59,466 bases of DNA from Patescibacteria group bacterium (GTDB lineage: Bacteria > Patescibacteriota > Minisyncoccia > Moranbacterales > GWC2-37-73), in NCBI GenBank assembly GCA_022709545.1, contig JAKLIP010000004.1:1-59466 (forward strand). The letters run 5' to 3'. The position numbers and the translations under genes were made by a program. This document shows positions 33,965-41,932 of this stretch, piece after piece; within the stretch, counting starts at the first letter, position 1, and every line of letters begins with the position of its first letter. Below the pieces are notes generated by a model, which saw nothing but the letters and a program-made list of their open reading frames with translations, was not told the origin of the DNA and ran no database searches.

Positions 33965-35641
33965 ATGTTGTTAGCAAATAATATCCACAAAAGTTATAGG
34001 GGTAAGGAAATACTCTGTGGCATATCATTACAAATCGATCAAAATCAAAAAGCTGCTTTAGTAGGCTCTAATGGAGCTGGAAAATCAACTTTTTTAAAAA
34101 TTTTGGCTGGTTTTGAAAAACCTGACACAGGATCAATTCGGCTTAATGGAAGCAGGATTGGCTATTTGCCTCAGGAAATCAAAATTGATTCTAAAGAAAC
34201 AGTCTTGGACTATCTTAAAAGGATAACCGGGATCGATAAAATAGAATCTAAAATGAATGATCTTGAGCGGGACCTAAATAATCCAGAAAATATAGTAAAA
34301 TATGGTGAATTCCAAAGCCAATATCTCCAATTAGATGGTTACACATTTGAGTATCGTATGAAGGCTATTTTAAGAGGATTTGGTTTGAATTCCATATCCA
34401 CAGCAAGACCACTAAATTCTTTAAGCGGGGGTCAAAAAAGTAAAGTAGCTTTAGCTGGTTTATTGCTTCAAAAATTTGATTTGCTTTTGCTTGACGAACC
34501 GACTAATAATCTTGATTTGCCAGCTATTATCTGGTTAGAAAATTTTTTACAAAACACCAGCGCTTCGTGCTTGATAGTATCTCATGATCGAAGATTTTTG
34601 GACAAATTAATTACAAAGGTATTTGAAATTGATTGGTTTAAACGAGATATCAATGAATATTCAGGTTCGTATAGTAATTACCTTAACTATCGGGAAGCAA
34701 AAATACACCGCGAACAAGAGCAGTACGAACTACAAGAGAAAGAAAAAAGAAGATTGGTGGCCAGCATACATCAAAAGAAACAGTGGGCTGAAAGGGGCTC
34801 AAAACAAACTACAACAGATAACGACAAGTATATACGCGGTTATCGTCGTGATCATGCGGCAAAAATTGCTCAAAATGCAAAGTCAATTGAAAGACAGATT
34901 GAGAAAATGGACGTAATAGAAGTCACAAGACAGCGATCTAAGCTTATTATACCCTTACTAGCCAAGAATAGTGAAGCTAAACATGCAATCACTCTTGAAG
35001 ATGTATGCGTTAAACATTCAAATGGTTTTCAGTTGGGACCTATTAATCTACAAATCAGTTATGGAACCCGGATAGGCATTCTCGGTCCTAACGGAAGCGG
35101 AAAATCAACCTTGCTAAAAGTTATTAGTAAAGAATATGAGCCAACTTTTGGTCGAGTATTTGTCGGATCTTCTCTTAATTTCGGTAACCTGATGCAAGCG
35201 CACGAAAATATGTCACGGGAAAAATCTATTTTTGACTTTTTCTGTGATAATTCAGTAACCGATAAAGAAAAGATTTATTTTACACTAAGTAAGTTCCAGT
35301 TTTTAGCAGAAGACGCCAAAAAGAAAATTGGTGACCTGAGTCCAGGTGAGCGAGCTAGAGTGTTATTGGCTTTGTTTTCTGCTTTATCGGTAAACGTTCT
35401 TTTGCTTGATGAACCTACAAATCACTTGGATTTTGAGGTAATTGAGGCATTGGAGCATACGCTGGCAGATTATACGGGAACAATTGTGTTTGTTTCGCAT
35501 GATCGCTATTTTTTGCAGATGGTTAACCCGACTAATTTGTTCCTTATTAATGATGGAAATTTCAAACCAATTGTCAACTATGACAGTTATATTTCCTCAT
35601 TGACTTCCGAAGTTAAAAAACTATTAACTTCTTTGCCATAA
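33965..35641 (+). CDS. ABC-F ATPase, probable ribosome-protection protein (2)
   Basis: About 558 residues, two ABC domains, no membrane helices: GSNGAGKST, LSGGQKSKVA, LLLDEPTNNLD, a charged linker (residues 225-325, EQEQYELQEKEKRR), then GPNGSGKST, LSPGERARVLL (LSPGE variant of the signature) and LLLDEPTNHLD. This matches antibiotic-resistance ABC-F proteins of the Vga/Lsa/Msr kind. The true start is the ATG at 33965 behind AGGAGGTGA; the GTG at 33956 is inside the SD. Coupled to the Erm-like gene, it would give a second layer of ribosome protection against 50S-targeting drugs. Confidence 0.88.
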   Translation: MLLANNIHKSYRGKEILCGISLQIDQNQKAALVGSNGAGKSTFLKILAGFEKPDTGSIRLNGSRIGYLPQEIKIDSKETVLDYLKRITGIDKIESKMNDLERDLNNPENIVKYGEFQSQYLQLDGYTFEYRMKAILRGFGLNSISTARPLNSLSGGQKSKVALAGLLLQKFDLLLLDEPTNNLDLPAIIWLENFLQNTSASCLIVSHDRRFLDKLITKVFEIDWFKRDINEYSGSYSNYLNYREAKIHREQEQYELQEKEKRRLVASIHQKKQWAERGSKQTTTDNDKYIRGYRRDHAAKIAQNAKSIERQIEKMDVIEVTRQRSKLIIPLLAKNSEAKHAITLEDVCVKHSNGFQLGPINLQISYGTRIGILGPNGSGKSTLLKVISKEYEPTFGRVFVGSSLNFGNLMQAHENMSREKSIFDFFCDNSVTDKEKIYFTLSKFQFLAEDAKKKIGDLSPGERARVLLALFSALSVNVLLLDEPTNHLDFEVIEALEHTLADYTGTIVFVSHDRYFLQMVNPTNLFLINDGNFKPIVNYDSYISSLTSEVKKLLTSLP

Positions 35642-35645
35642 AAAA

Positions 35646-35680
35646 AGGACTGCCTGCGATTTGCCGGTAGTCCTATTTTA
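35646..35680 (+). terminator. Terminator after the resistance operon
   Basis: AGGACTGCC (35646-35654) pairs with GGTAGTCCT (35666-35674), followed by ATTTTATTT. It also faces the convergent radical-SAM gene. Confidence 0.7.
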
Positions 35681-35700
35681 TTTGAATTAGCTTTTTACAG

Positions 35701-36936
35701 TTAACTTGTTGTGACCTTTTTATTATACCAATACTCTCTAAAGGCATTAATGCCATACGGGTCACGACCATGTACGTCACGATTAAAGATGAAAGACCGA
35801 GCTTGGCATTCTCGTAAGCCATTTTGTCGAAAGTTGGAAAATGCTTTATGACTTCGCCACGTTTCCATAAAATTATCATCAAAAAGTGGTAATTCTTCTT
35901 CCCTATAATATCCTGCGGCTTTTAGGGATGGACACGTTACCATACGTCCAGTTACATCGATTACCATGCCGGATCTTGTCGCACGGCACTCATTACGAGG
36001 AGGCAAACCGAGTAACTCTGTAACGATTGCGGCATTTGATAGCCCGATTCTATACCCCTTGTCTCGTCGTAACCTAAGCAGATCAGCAACTGTTTCAAAA
36101 AAAATATTAGGATTTGGAATCAATTCTTTATGTTCTGGACGAAACGGTTTAAAAAGGTTGAAGTTGCACGGAATTTCTAGTTTCTCGCAATATTCGATAA
36201 CATCTTTATAAATCGGTAGATTTACTGAATTTAGTGTGCAGGTGACTTCTACAGCAACGTTATAACTTAGAAGTTGTTTCAGAACTGCATCAACTTTGTC
36301 GAAAACACCATCGCCTCTGATATAGTTATGAATATTTTTTGTGCCATCAAGACTAACAATTATTACTAGTCGATTTATTTTGGCTAGTTTTTTAATCTTT
36401 TCTTCATCAATAAGTGTAGCGTTAGTAACTAGATTTATTGCCATATCTCGACTTTGACAGTATTCTAAAATATCCATTAATCCCTTGTGTTTTAATGGCT
36501 CTCCCCCAATAAGACTTACTTCACATACCTGATGATTGGCAAGTTGACCAATAATACTGATGGCTTTTTCGGTGAGCATATGTACACCATCATGGTGAGC
36601 TTGAAAACAGTGCCGGCAACATAGATTGCATGAAGTGGTAATTTCGAGTTCTATGCCGAGTGGTATTTCAAGCTGTTCTTGCTCAATTATATTGAATCCA
36701 TCTGGGTGAATTTCGTCTTTTATCTGCGCTAGAAATTCGGCAACATCGTCTTTCGCTTGCAATAGTGGAATTTTATAGTCATTAGCAACTGTTTTTGCAA
36801 TCCTTTCCGCATCTTTCTCTTGATTAAATAACATATCGAGAATTAAGGAACCGATTTCGTTTACACCAACTATTCGGCGTGAATCGATAAAATATACCAG
36901 ATAGCGATTTTTTTCCTTTCTAATCTTTATTCTCAT
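35701..36936 (-). CDS. Radical-SAM RiPP maturase with N-terminal PqqD-like RRE
   Basis: About 411 residues in three parts: a PqqD-like RiPP recognition element (residues 1-85, VGVNEIGSLILDMLF then a helical bundle), the radical-SAM core with CNLCCRHC (C103, C107, C110) and SLIGGEPLKHKGL, and a short SPASM-like end with NECRATRSGM and VTCPSLKAAG but few later Cys. PqqE-like enzymes with this plan install carbon-carbon or thioether links in a small precursor. The start at 36936 has AAAGGAG at good spacing; an ATG six bases earlier is too close to the SD. The gene follows the precursor gene at 37039 behind an attenuator-like hairpin. Confidence 0.85.
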   Translation of the reverse strand: MRIKIRKEKNRYLVYFIDSRRIVGVNEIGSLILDMLFNQEKDAERIAKTVANDYKIPLLQAKDDVAEFLAQIKDEIHPDGFNIIEQEQLEIPLGIELEITTSCNLCCRHCFQAHHDGVHMLTEKAISIIGQLANHQVCEVSLIGGEPLKHKGLMDILEYCQSRDMAINLVTNATLIDEEKIKKLAKINRLVIIVSLDGTKNIHNYIRGDGVFDKVDAVLKQLLSYNVAVEVTCTLNSVNLPIYKDVIEYCEKLEIPCNFNLFKPFRPEHKELIPNPNIFFETVADLLRLRRDKGYRIGLSNAAIVTELLGLPPRNECRATRSGMVIDVTGRMVTCPSLKAAGYYREEELPLFDDNFMETWRSHKAFSNFRQNGLRECQARSFIFNRDVHGRDPYGINAFREYWYNKKVTTS

Positions 36937-36973
36937 AATCATACTCCTTTCTGTTTTGCCTTTGAAAAAAATT

Positions 36974-37006
36974 AAGAGAGCGTGATCCAGTGAATCGCAC
37001 TCCCTT
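36974..37006 (-). terminator. Attenuator-like hairpin between precursor and maturase
   Basis: On the minus strand, GGGAGTGCGAT and ATCACGCTCTC pair around a short loop, with one mismatch and one G-T pair, followed by TTAATTTTTTT. It should lower maturase expression relative to the precursor, as is common in RiPP operons. Confidence 0.55.
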
Positions 37007-37038
37007 ATTTGTGTGTTTACGCATTAGCTAAACATTAT

Positions 37039-37227
37039 TCATTTAGACTTGATGCTGGCTTTTTCTAGCATAGTAAGAGTTTTTTCGGCTTCTTTGTTAA
37101 GATGCCGCCCGGCTTGCATCCCGCCTGGCGAACCACCACAGCTAGTTAAACAGCAACCTGCTTCAACCGGTTCGGGAGAATATCCCGGACTAACAACTAC
37201 TGGTTTTTCATACTTTTTCACGACCAA
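37039..37227 (-). CDS. RiPP precursor peptide, about 60-62 residues
   Basis: The peptide begins VKKYEKPVVVSPG, containing the YxxP motif known from RRE-bound leaders, followed by a short Cys/Gly segment (EAGCCLTSCGGSPGG) and a helical Lys/Glu tail. Three Cys (CC and C three residues later) and the Gly-rich stretch are the likely modified core. The SD AAAGGAGG fixes the start to a TTG at 37227 (5 bases) or a GTG at 37221 (11 bases); an upstream ATG at 37287 overlaps the promoter -10 and is excluded. It directly precedes the RRE-containing maturase. The core being internal, not C-terminal, is unusual. Confidence 0.7.
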   Translation of the reverse strand: MVVKKYEKPVVVSPGYSPEPVEAGCCLTSCGGSPGGMQAGRHLNKEAEKTLTMLEKASIKSK

Positions 37228-37285
37228 ATTTACCTCCTTTAGTTTTATAATGAACAACCCGATTACCTTTAAAGCAATCGTAAAC

Positions 37286-37315
37286 ATTTTATCAACATTC
37301 TGCTTAATCTGTCAA
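37286..37315 (-). promoter_or_regulatory. Promoter of the RiPP operon
   Basis: Minus-strand TTGACA (37315-37310) and TAAAAT (37291-37286) are 18 bases apart, giving a leader of about 50 bases before the precursor start. Confidence 0.6.
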
Positions 37316-37496
37316 GCAACACATATTAACATACCGCTTTCAAAGTAGTTTCGGATTTTACGATAAAGTCTGCAGCGCTTAATTTTTTTAGCTTATTATT
37401 GAACTTCTTTCTTAGTGAAATCTGTAAACATCGTCACTAAGATATTTTTGGTTTTTGGATTTATACTCCCTTTTTCAATAATTATTTTTAAAAAAA

Positions 37497-38330
37497 TTAC
37501 TTCTTTTTTTTATTTGCAAAATATCCATTCCAATGATGCGAATACATTTCATCTTCAATAGGAACAAGCGGGACAATCAACGGTTTTATATTAAATGTAT
37601 CGACTATTTTCTTATAATTAGTCATGATTATGCTCTCGGTAAAGCTTTTTTCCTTGCCCTTGGCATGAAAATTTTCAAAAAGTATGCCATGGCACAAGAA
37701 AAGTAAAAGGAAATTTTCATAGTATTGAAAAGCGCTATTTCTTTTATTTCTTTTAGAAAACCAGCAAAAATCATCAAATGTGTCTATTTCAGAATCATAA
37801 ATATTCAAAAGCCTGTGATGAAAATCAACCAAATTTTCTCCCCACAAAGTATCAATTTCGCAAAGTTTTTTGCCATCATTTTTTTCTATATCTATAAGTC
37901 TAACAACTCTTTTTTCAAACCTTGTTTTTTTCCCTTCTTCTTTGGCTTTCTCATAAAAAGATAATTTTGCAAGCGAAACTTTGTCTGAATTTTTTGTACA
38001 AAATTTGTCTTCCAGGCCTTCCAGGCCTACTGGTTTCAATTTCGCTGTTTTTGCCAAATCAAGAAAATAGAATAATTCCATATTGGGACTTATGATATGT
38101 CGCGACAAAACAGCCCTAGGTTCTTTTTTAAAGGGTTTTGGGATTTCTCCTCCTAAAAATTTTTCTACCTTGTCTCTCAGTTTCTTGTCCTTCCATCTTT
38201 TTTTTATCTCTTCTTTGGCCACGGAAAACGGAGTATAAATTTCCTTTATATCCAATTCGCATTCGGATTCTTTTGTGCTATCTTCCCTTTTTTTATTATT
38301 CATAATTTTACAAAGACGATCAACAAACAT
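37497..38330 (-). CDS. Hypothetical cytoplasmic protein, 277 residues
   Basis: No signal peptide or membrane helix. Noticeable conserved-looking stretches are SPNMELFYFLDLAKTAKLKP, LWGENLVDFHHRLL and SHHWNGYF; such patterns recur in proteins of uncertain function in Parcubacteria genomes as far as I remember, but I cannot name a domain. The His/Asp-rich pieces hint at an enzyme, without proof. An alternative start is the ATG nine codons later (MNNKKRED). Upstream lies one of three TTGACA-17-TATAAT-type promoters of a shared kind. Confidence 0.65.
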   Translation of the reverse strand: MFVDRLCKIMNNKKREDSTKESECELDIKEIYTPFSVAKEEIKKRWKDKKLRDKVEKFLGGEIPKPFKKEPRAVLSRHIISPNMELFYFLDLAKTAKLKPVGLEGLEDKFCTKNSDKVSLAKLSFYEKAKEEGKKTRFEKRVVRLIDIEKNDGKKLCEIDTLWGENLVDFHHRLLNIYDSEIDTFDDFCWFSKRNKRNSAFQYYENFLLLFLCHGILFENFHAKGKEKSFTESIIMTNYKKIVDTFNIKPLIVPLVPIEDEMYSHHWNGYFANKKKK

Positions 38331-38426
38331 GGCCTTTTACCCTTATATTTCAATAAGCAAACCACGTTGTAGCGTCTTAATTATGCTCTAAAAATCACAA
38401 AAAAGCAAGGAAAAATCAATTTAAAA

Positions 38427-38454
38427 GGGATAACCTCAATAAACACTATCCCTT
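38427..38454. terminator. Hairpin in the 38331-38645 gap
   Basis: AAGGGATA pairs with TATCCCTT around a 12-base loop. It could terminate transcription from the M28 peptidase side. The remainder of the gap holds only the promoter at 38514. Confidence 0.35.
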
Positions 38455-38513
38455 ATTTGAAAAACATTTTAAAAACTTCGATTCGCCGATTATCCACTTT
38501 TGACCAACGTTAA

Positions 38514-38542
38514 AGTATACTCCTAAAAAGCATATTTGTCAA
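38514..38542 (-). promoter_or_regulatory. Promoter, shared GGAGTATAMT type (A)
   Basis: TTGACA (38542-38537), 17-base spacer ending TTTTTAGGAG, TATACT (38519-38514). The spacer and flanks match the promoters at 40877 and 49184. Confidence 0.65.
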
Positions 38543-38645
38543 ATATAATTCGCTGTTTTTGGCTTAAAAAAGCCGCCCTAAAACAGAAAGGAGCATCGCT
38601 GCTTCTTTATAATAATTTTCAATCTCGTTGGAAAGTTTGTAATAC

Positions 38646-39821
38646 TCATTTTTTCTGCAAAAATGGCATTATTTTTTTTAAAATACTATTCTCTTTTTTA
38701 TCAAAATAAATATCCGGGGATTTAAATTGAATATTTTTTATATAATTAAAAACAGATAAAATAGTATCTGAACACATTCCTATGTTTAAATTTTTAATAT
38801 CATTTGCTTCTGAACTATGATAATAAAAGTCATTAATTTTTACTTCAATCAAGCAGCTGTCAATTCCTGAAAGCTTGAAATAATAATGATCACTTATATC
38901 CACAGAATCATCCATGCTTGATAAAATTAGTTTGTCTTCTATTTTTTTAAAAGCACTTTTAATTTGAGGAAAATAATCTTCTTCTACATAAACAGAAACA
39001 TTATCGCCCATTCCTATGCCATCTACAGAAACAACATAATTAATGCTCTTTTTTTCTTTATCCGTTAATGTGTCAATAAAAAATTTTGAGCCAAACATCG
39101 AATTTTCTTCTGCCCCAAAATAAACAATCCAAACATCAAATGGCAACTTAATTTTTTTTATTTCCTGGGATAATACCATAGCGGCAGCTATTCCGCTAGC
39201 ATCATCCAAAATTCCCTTGGAATGAGGAACCGTATCAACATGAGCACATATAACCAGTTTTAATTTTCCCTTTCTATTTGATAATTTATGAATTAAATTG
39301 ATTGATTTTTTTATTAGAAACTTAGTTTTTATTCTTATTTCAACATTTTCTCCAAGATTTTTTTTAATAATATCAAGATATTCTGAACCAACAATTAACG
39401 AGGGTATAAGATAATTTGCTTCTCCATTGCAATAATAAAATGGTTTTTTAAAGTTTTTTGATAAATTAATAAAAGCTGAGATATTTTTTTGCTTATCCCT
39501 AACACAAAAAACATCAAATTCATTATCCTTTTCATAATTATTTTCTCCAAAATATTCTAGCTTTCCTTTAATTTTAGAGCTGGGACTATAATAAATTGCC
39601 TGGCATTTTATGTTCTCACCATTTATTAAAAACATTGATTTTTCCGATTCTTCCCAAGTTAAAATTTTGTATTTTTGAAAAATAATTTTTCCTCCAATTT
39701 TTTCTTTTATGTGTTTTTTAATATAATCAAAAGCTTCTGATTCACCTTTTGAACCAGCTAGCCTGCTCTTTTTTCCTATATCTTCAACTATTTTTATAAA
39801 ATATTCTTTGTCGAAATCCAT
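38646..39821 (-). CDS. M28-family zinc peptidase
   Basis: The 391-residue protein has the co-catalytic metal motifs of M28 aminopeptidases: ICAHVDTVPHSKGILDDASG (His, Asp), YFGAEENSMFG (Glu-Glu), VSVDGIGMG (Asp) and a C-terminal YYHSSEAND (His). An N-terminal PA-like insert is reduced. There is no obvious signal peptide, so it may act in the cytoplasm. Lying between two RiPP-type loci, it could trim a modified precursor, but it has its own transcription unit and general peptide turnover is equally likely. Confidence 0.85.
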   Translation of the reverse strand: MDFDKEYFIKIVEDIGKKSRLAGSKGESEAFDYIKKHIKEKIGGKIIFQKYKILTWEESEKSMFLINGENIKCQAIYYSPSSKIKGKLEYFGENNYEKDNEFDVFCVRDKQKNISAFINLSKNFKKPFYYCNGEANYLIPSLIVGSEYLDIIKKNLGENVEIRIKTKFLIKKSINLIHKLSNRKGKLKLVICAHVDTVPHSKGILDDASGIAAAMVLSQEIKKIKLPFDVWIVYFGAEENSMFGSKFFIDTLTDKEKKSINYVVSVDGIGMGDNVSVYVEEDYFPQIKSAFKKIEDKLILSSMDDSVDISDHYYFKLSGIDSCLIEVKINDFYYHSSEANDIKNLNIGMCSDTILSVFNYIKNIQFKSPDIYFDKKENSILKKIMPFLQKK

Positions 39822-39855
39822 AAAACAATATTAGCATTAAAAGAAGTAATTTAAA

Positions 39856-39887
39856 AGGGGCGTATCGATATTACCGATAACGCCCCT
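39856..39887 (-). terminator. Terminator after the EamA gene
   Basis: AGGGGCGTTATCG pairs with CGATACGCCCCT on the minus strand, followed by TTTTAAATT. It also separates the EamA and peptidase genes. Confidence 0.75.
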
Positions 39888-39889
39888 CT

Positions 39890-40819
39890 TTACCCGATAA
39901 GATAAATTCCTGCCATCATCACTGCGGTTGCAATGACTTTGGCGGGAAGTCCTGCCAGCATATTTTCCTCATACACCCTCTCTAGAGTTTTGCCTCTTTT
40001 GAAGATTTTAAGAAGAAAAATGCATACACCCGTCAGAACAACAACCATTACCGGCATAAACGACTCCACCACCCCAAAAAGCGCAATGGAGGGAGTTTTG
40101 GCAATGGCCAGCTGCATGAGAAATAGGCCTATCAATTCCAGTGCTTCGCTGGAAAAAAACAGGTGCCAGTTCTCCTTGACTATTCTGCCAACGTGTTTCG
40201 GGTTTTGGCGGAAAATCAAGATGATGCTGCCGAACAAAACTTGTCCCAAACACACGAACGGGAAGCTTTGTTCAAAGTCTATCTTCTGAATCTCGACGTA
40301 CTTCATCAACACTTCGGAAGCGGAATATAGAATAACCATCGGAATTAGGAACAGCAAAAGCTTTCCCAAATTGCATTTGAACGAATCTTTCTGAAATGAA
40401 ACAATGAAAGATCCCGCAAACACAACGATCATTCCGACGTAGGCCAGGGGCGCGAATTTCTCTCCCAAGAAAAACCAGCCCATGACCACAACCACCGGCG
40501 AAGACAAATTCCATACCACTTGGATCAATGACATATCATTGTGGTACAAAATTGCCGCAAAACAAAACAGAAATGCGGCAGAAATCAAGGCTCCACCGAG
40601 CATTGAGAGCAGCGCGCCTGCCAGGGAAATTTCAACCACTTTCGTGAAAAAAATTCCTCCCAGAATGACCACGCCGATAATTTTATACAGCGACGACACA
40701 ATCGTGCCGTCCCATATATTCTCATACGTTTTGTTTTCTATAAAATAAGAATCCAAAACGTTAACCAGCCCCCAACAAACAATGGAGGCAACCGCATAAA
40801 TCAACCATTCACCGAACAT
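39890..40819 (-). CDS. EamA/DMT-superfamily exporter
   Basis: The 309-residue protein has ten predicted helices as two EamA repeats; the second helix set contains the VVVMGWFFLGEKFAPLAYVGMIVVFAG pattern typical of the fold. Members export amino acids, nucleosides and other small metabolites. The gene is GC-richer than its neighbours and has a strong SD (AGGAGGTG), its own promoter and terminator, so it is probably a transferred single-gene unit. It might serve export of a small product of the region, but no physical operon supports that. Confidence 0.88.
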   Translation of the reverse strand: MFGEWLIYAVASIVCWGLVNVLDSYFIENKTYENIWDGTIVSSLYKIIGVVILGGIFFTKVVEISLAGALLSMLGGALISAAFLFCFAAILYHNDMSLIQVVWNLSSPVVVVMGWFFLGEKFAPLAYVGMIVVFAGSFIVSFQKDSFKCNLGKLLLFLIPMVILYSASEVLMKYVEIQKIDFEQSFPFVCLGQVLFGSIILIFRQNPKHVGRIVKENWHLFFSSEALELIGLFLMQLAIAKTPSIALFGVVESFMPVMVVVLTGVCIFLLKIFKRGKTLERVYEENMLAGLPAKVIATAVMMAGIYLIG

Positions 40820-40876
40820 GCGACACCTCCTATTTGATTTTTTTAGGTACTATTGGCCATCATTGACTAACGTTTA

Positions 40877-40905
40877 ATTATACTCCTAAAAACGGAATTT
40901 GTCAA
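40877..40905 (-). promoter_or_regulatory. Promoter, shared GGAGTATAAT type (B)
   Basis: TTGACA (40905-40900), 17-base spacer ending TTTTTAGGAG, TATAAT (40882-40877). It drives the EamA gene. Confidence 0.75.
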
Positions 40906-40961
40906 ATCAAAACACCTATTTTTCGCTGAAATAAAGCAAAAAATAGCTAGAAAAGACTGTT

Positions 40962-41027
40962 TTACATCTTCCAAAAAATGAACATGAGGATTGCATAAAA
41001 CAGCGCGAACATCGCCACATTATCCAC
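40962..41027 (-). other. Short hydrophobic ORF module, copy 1 (ends IFWKM)
   Basis: A 21-codon ORF (VDNVAMFALFYAILMFIFWK plus M) starts at a GTG overlapping the methyltransferase stop and would encode one membrane helix. Its end and 3' flank (AAACAGTCTTTTCTAGCTAT) recur with changes at 45667-45751; a shorter, more divergent match follows the Fic gene at 44446. It is either a micro-protein or a conserved 3' element. Confidence 0.35.
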
Positions 41028-41635
41028 TAGCATTTACGTGCAATTATCTCAACTATGCCATGAATATGTTTTTCTTCTTTGCCTGGATGACCTTTGTCTA
41101 CAACTATACCTTCCGAATAATGCAGACACTCAAAGTCTCTAAACATATTCGCAAGCTCTCCTTGTTTAAAATGGTATTTGATTGATCTTTTTTTTGTTTT
41201 ATTTGAAGGATCTTTATTGGTAAAAGAAGAAATTATTATTATTCCATTTTTTTTTATTTTATTCTTAACATTGTTTATTAATTTTATAATATTTCTTTTA
41301 TCCAAAAATTGTAAGACATTGAGGCAGACTACAAAATCGTAATAGTTAGAAGCTATATCGTAATTGGAAATATCTGCCTGTATAACTTCTATATTCTTAC
41401 TATCTTGTTCAGAAATTCTCTCTTTTATTTGTTTAACAGCAATGTTTGATAAGTCAACCGCTGTCATTTTAAAATTCTTACTCGCAAAATAAAAAATGTT
41501 CTGTCCTTGACCGCAACCCAAATCGAGACCCCTGCTATCTGGTTTTATATATCTCAAGGCCTTTTTAACAAACGAATTGGTATTTCCACTTTGAGAAGTT
41601 CTATTCTTTTTATATACTTTATCAAAAATAAACAT
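41027..41635 (-). CDS. Class I SAM-dependent methyltransferase
   Basis: About 202 residues with motif I GLDLGCGQGQNIFYF, acidic AVDLSN, ADISNYDIASN and the motif IV-like DFVVCLNVLQFL. This is a small-molecule or protein methyltransferase of the Methyltransf_25/TehB-like kind. I chose the ATG whose product begins MFIFDKVYKKN; a TTG upstream lies inside a stable hairpin. It follows the Cys-rich 46-residue peptide gene on the same strand, so it may belong to that RiPP-like locus as a tailoring enzyme (inference). Confidence 0.75.
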   Translation of the reverse strand: MFIFDKVYKKNRTSQSGNTNSFVKKALRYIKPDSRGLDLGCGQGQNIFYFASKNFKMTAVDLSNIAVKQIKERISEQDSKNIEVIQADISNYDIASNYYDFVVCLNVLQFLDKRNIIKLINNVKNKIKKNGIIIISSFTNKDPSNKTKKRSIKYHFKQGELANMFRDFECLHYSEGIVVDKGHPGKEEKHIHGIVEIIARKC

Positions 41636-41659
41636 ATTTAATATTTTAATAAATTTTTT

Positions 41660-41689
41660 GGAGGGTGGCAATATCTACTGCCACCCTCC
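41660..41689. other. Perfect 11-bp hairpin without a U-tract
   Basis: GGAGGGTGGCA (41660-41670) and TGCCACCCTCC (41679-41689) pair perfectly. On the minus strand an A-run, not a T-run, follows, so it is not a standard terminator. It sits between the precursor-like gene and the methyltransferase and may be a processing or stabilising site. Confidence 0.6.
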
Positions 41690-41708
41690 TACCTAGTTCG
41701 AATAGTTT

Positions 41709-41849
41709 TTAATCACCGCAAGAAAAATCACAGTGACCACAGACACGAGCTTTGCCATTAAAAACAAAGCCTTTTGCGACAAGATCCCTGATCTTGGTCT
41801 TCTGATCATTGGTAACCTTAATGTATTTTACCTTCTTTTTTTTCTGCAT
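41709..41849 (-). CDS. Cys-rich RiPP precursor-like peptide, 46 residues
   Basis: This short gene encodes a Lys-rich leader (MQKKKKVKYIKVTNDQ), a middle helix (KTKIRDLVAKGF) and a C-terminal core with three Cys: RVCGHCDFSCGD. A good SD (AAAGGAG, 8 bases before the ATG) supports translation. It lies 83 bases downstream of a radical-SAM/SPASM maturase on the same strand. The layout and the CxxCxxxC end are typical of thioether-bridged (sactipeptide/ranthipeptide) or other radical-SAM-modified RiPPs. I do not recognise the exact family. Confidence 0.7.
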   Translation of the reverse strand: MQKKKKVKYIKVTNDQKTKIRDLVAKGFVFNGKARVCGHCDFSCGD

Positions 41850-41932
41850 AATAAGCTCCTTTCGGTGAGCGGTTATTTTTTATTTGTTTGCTATACCTAC
41901 TTTCCGTATTGACCTGTTTTTATCACCTCCTT

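Noticed and set aside
37228-37287. Longer reading of the RiPP precursor from an ATG at 37287
   Set aside because: That ATG overlaps the -10 box of a good promoter and the SD lies 50 bases downstream, so translation should begin at the TTG or GTG near 37227-37219.
41660-41689. Perfect hairpin taken as an intrinsic terminator
   Set aside because: No T-run follows the stem on either strand; listed only as a hairpin.
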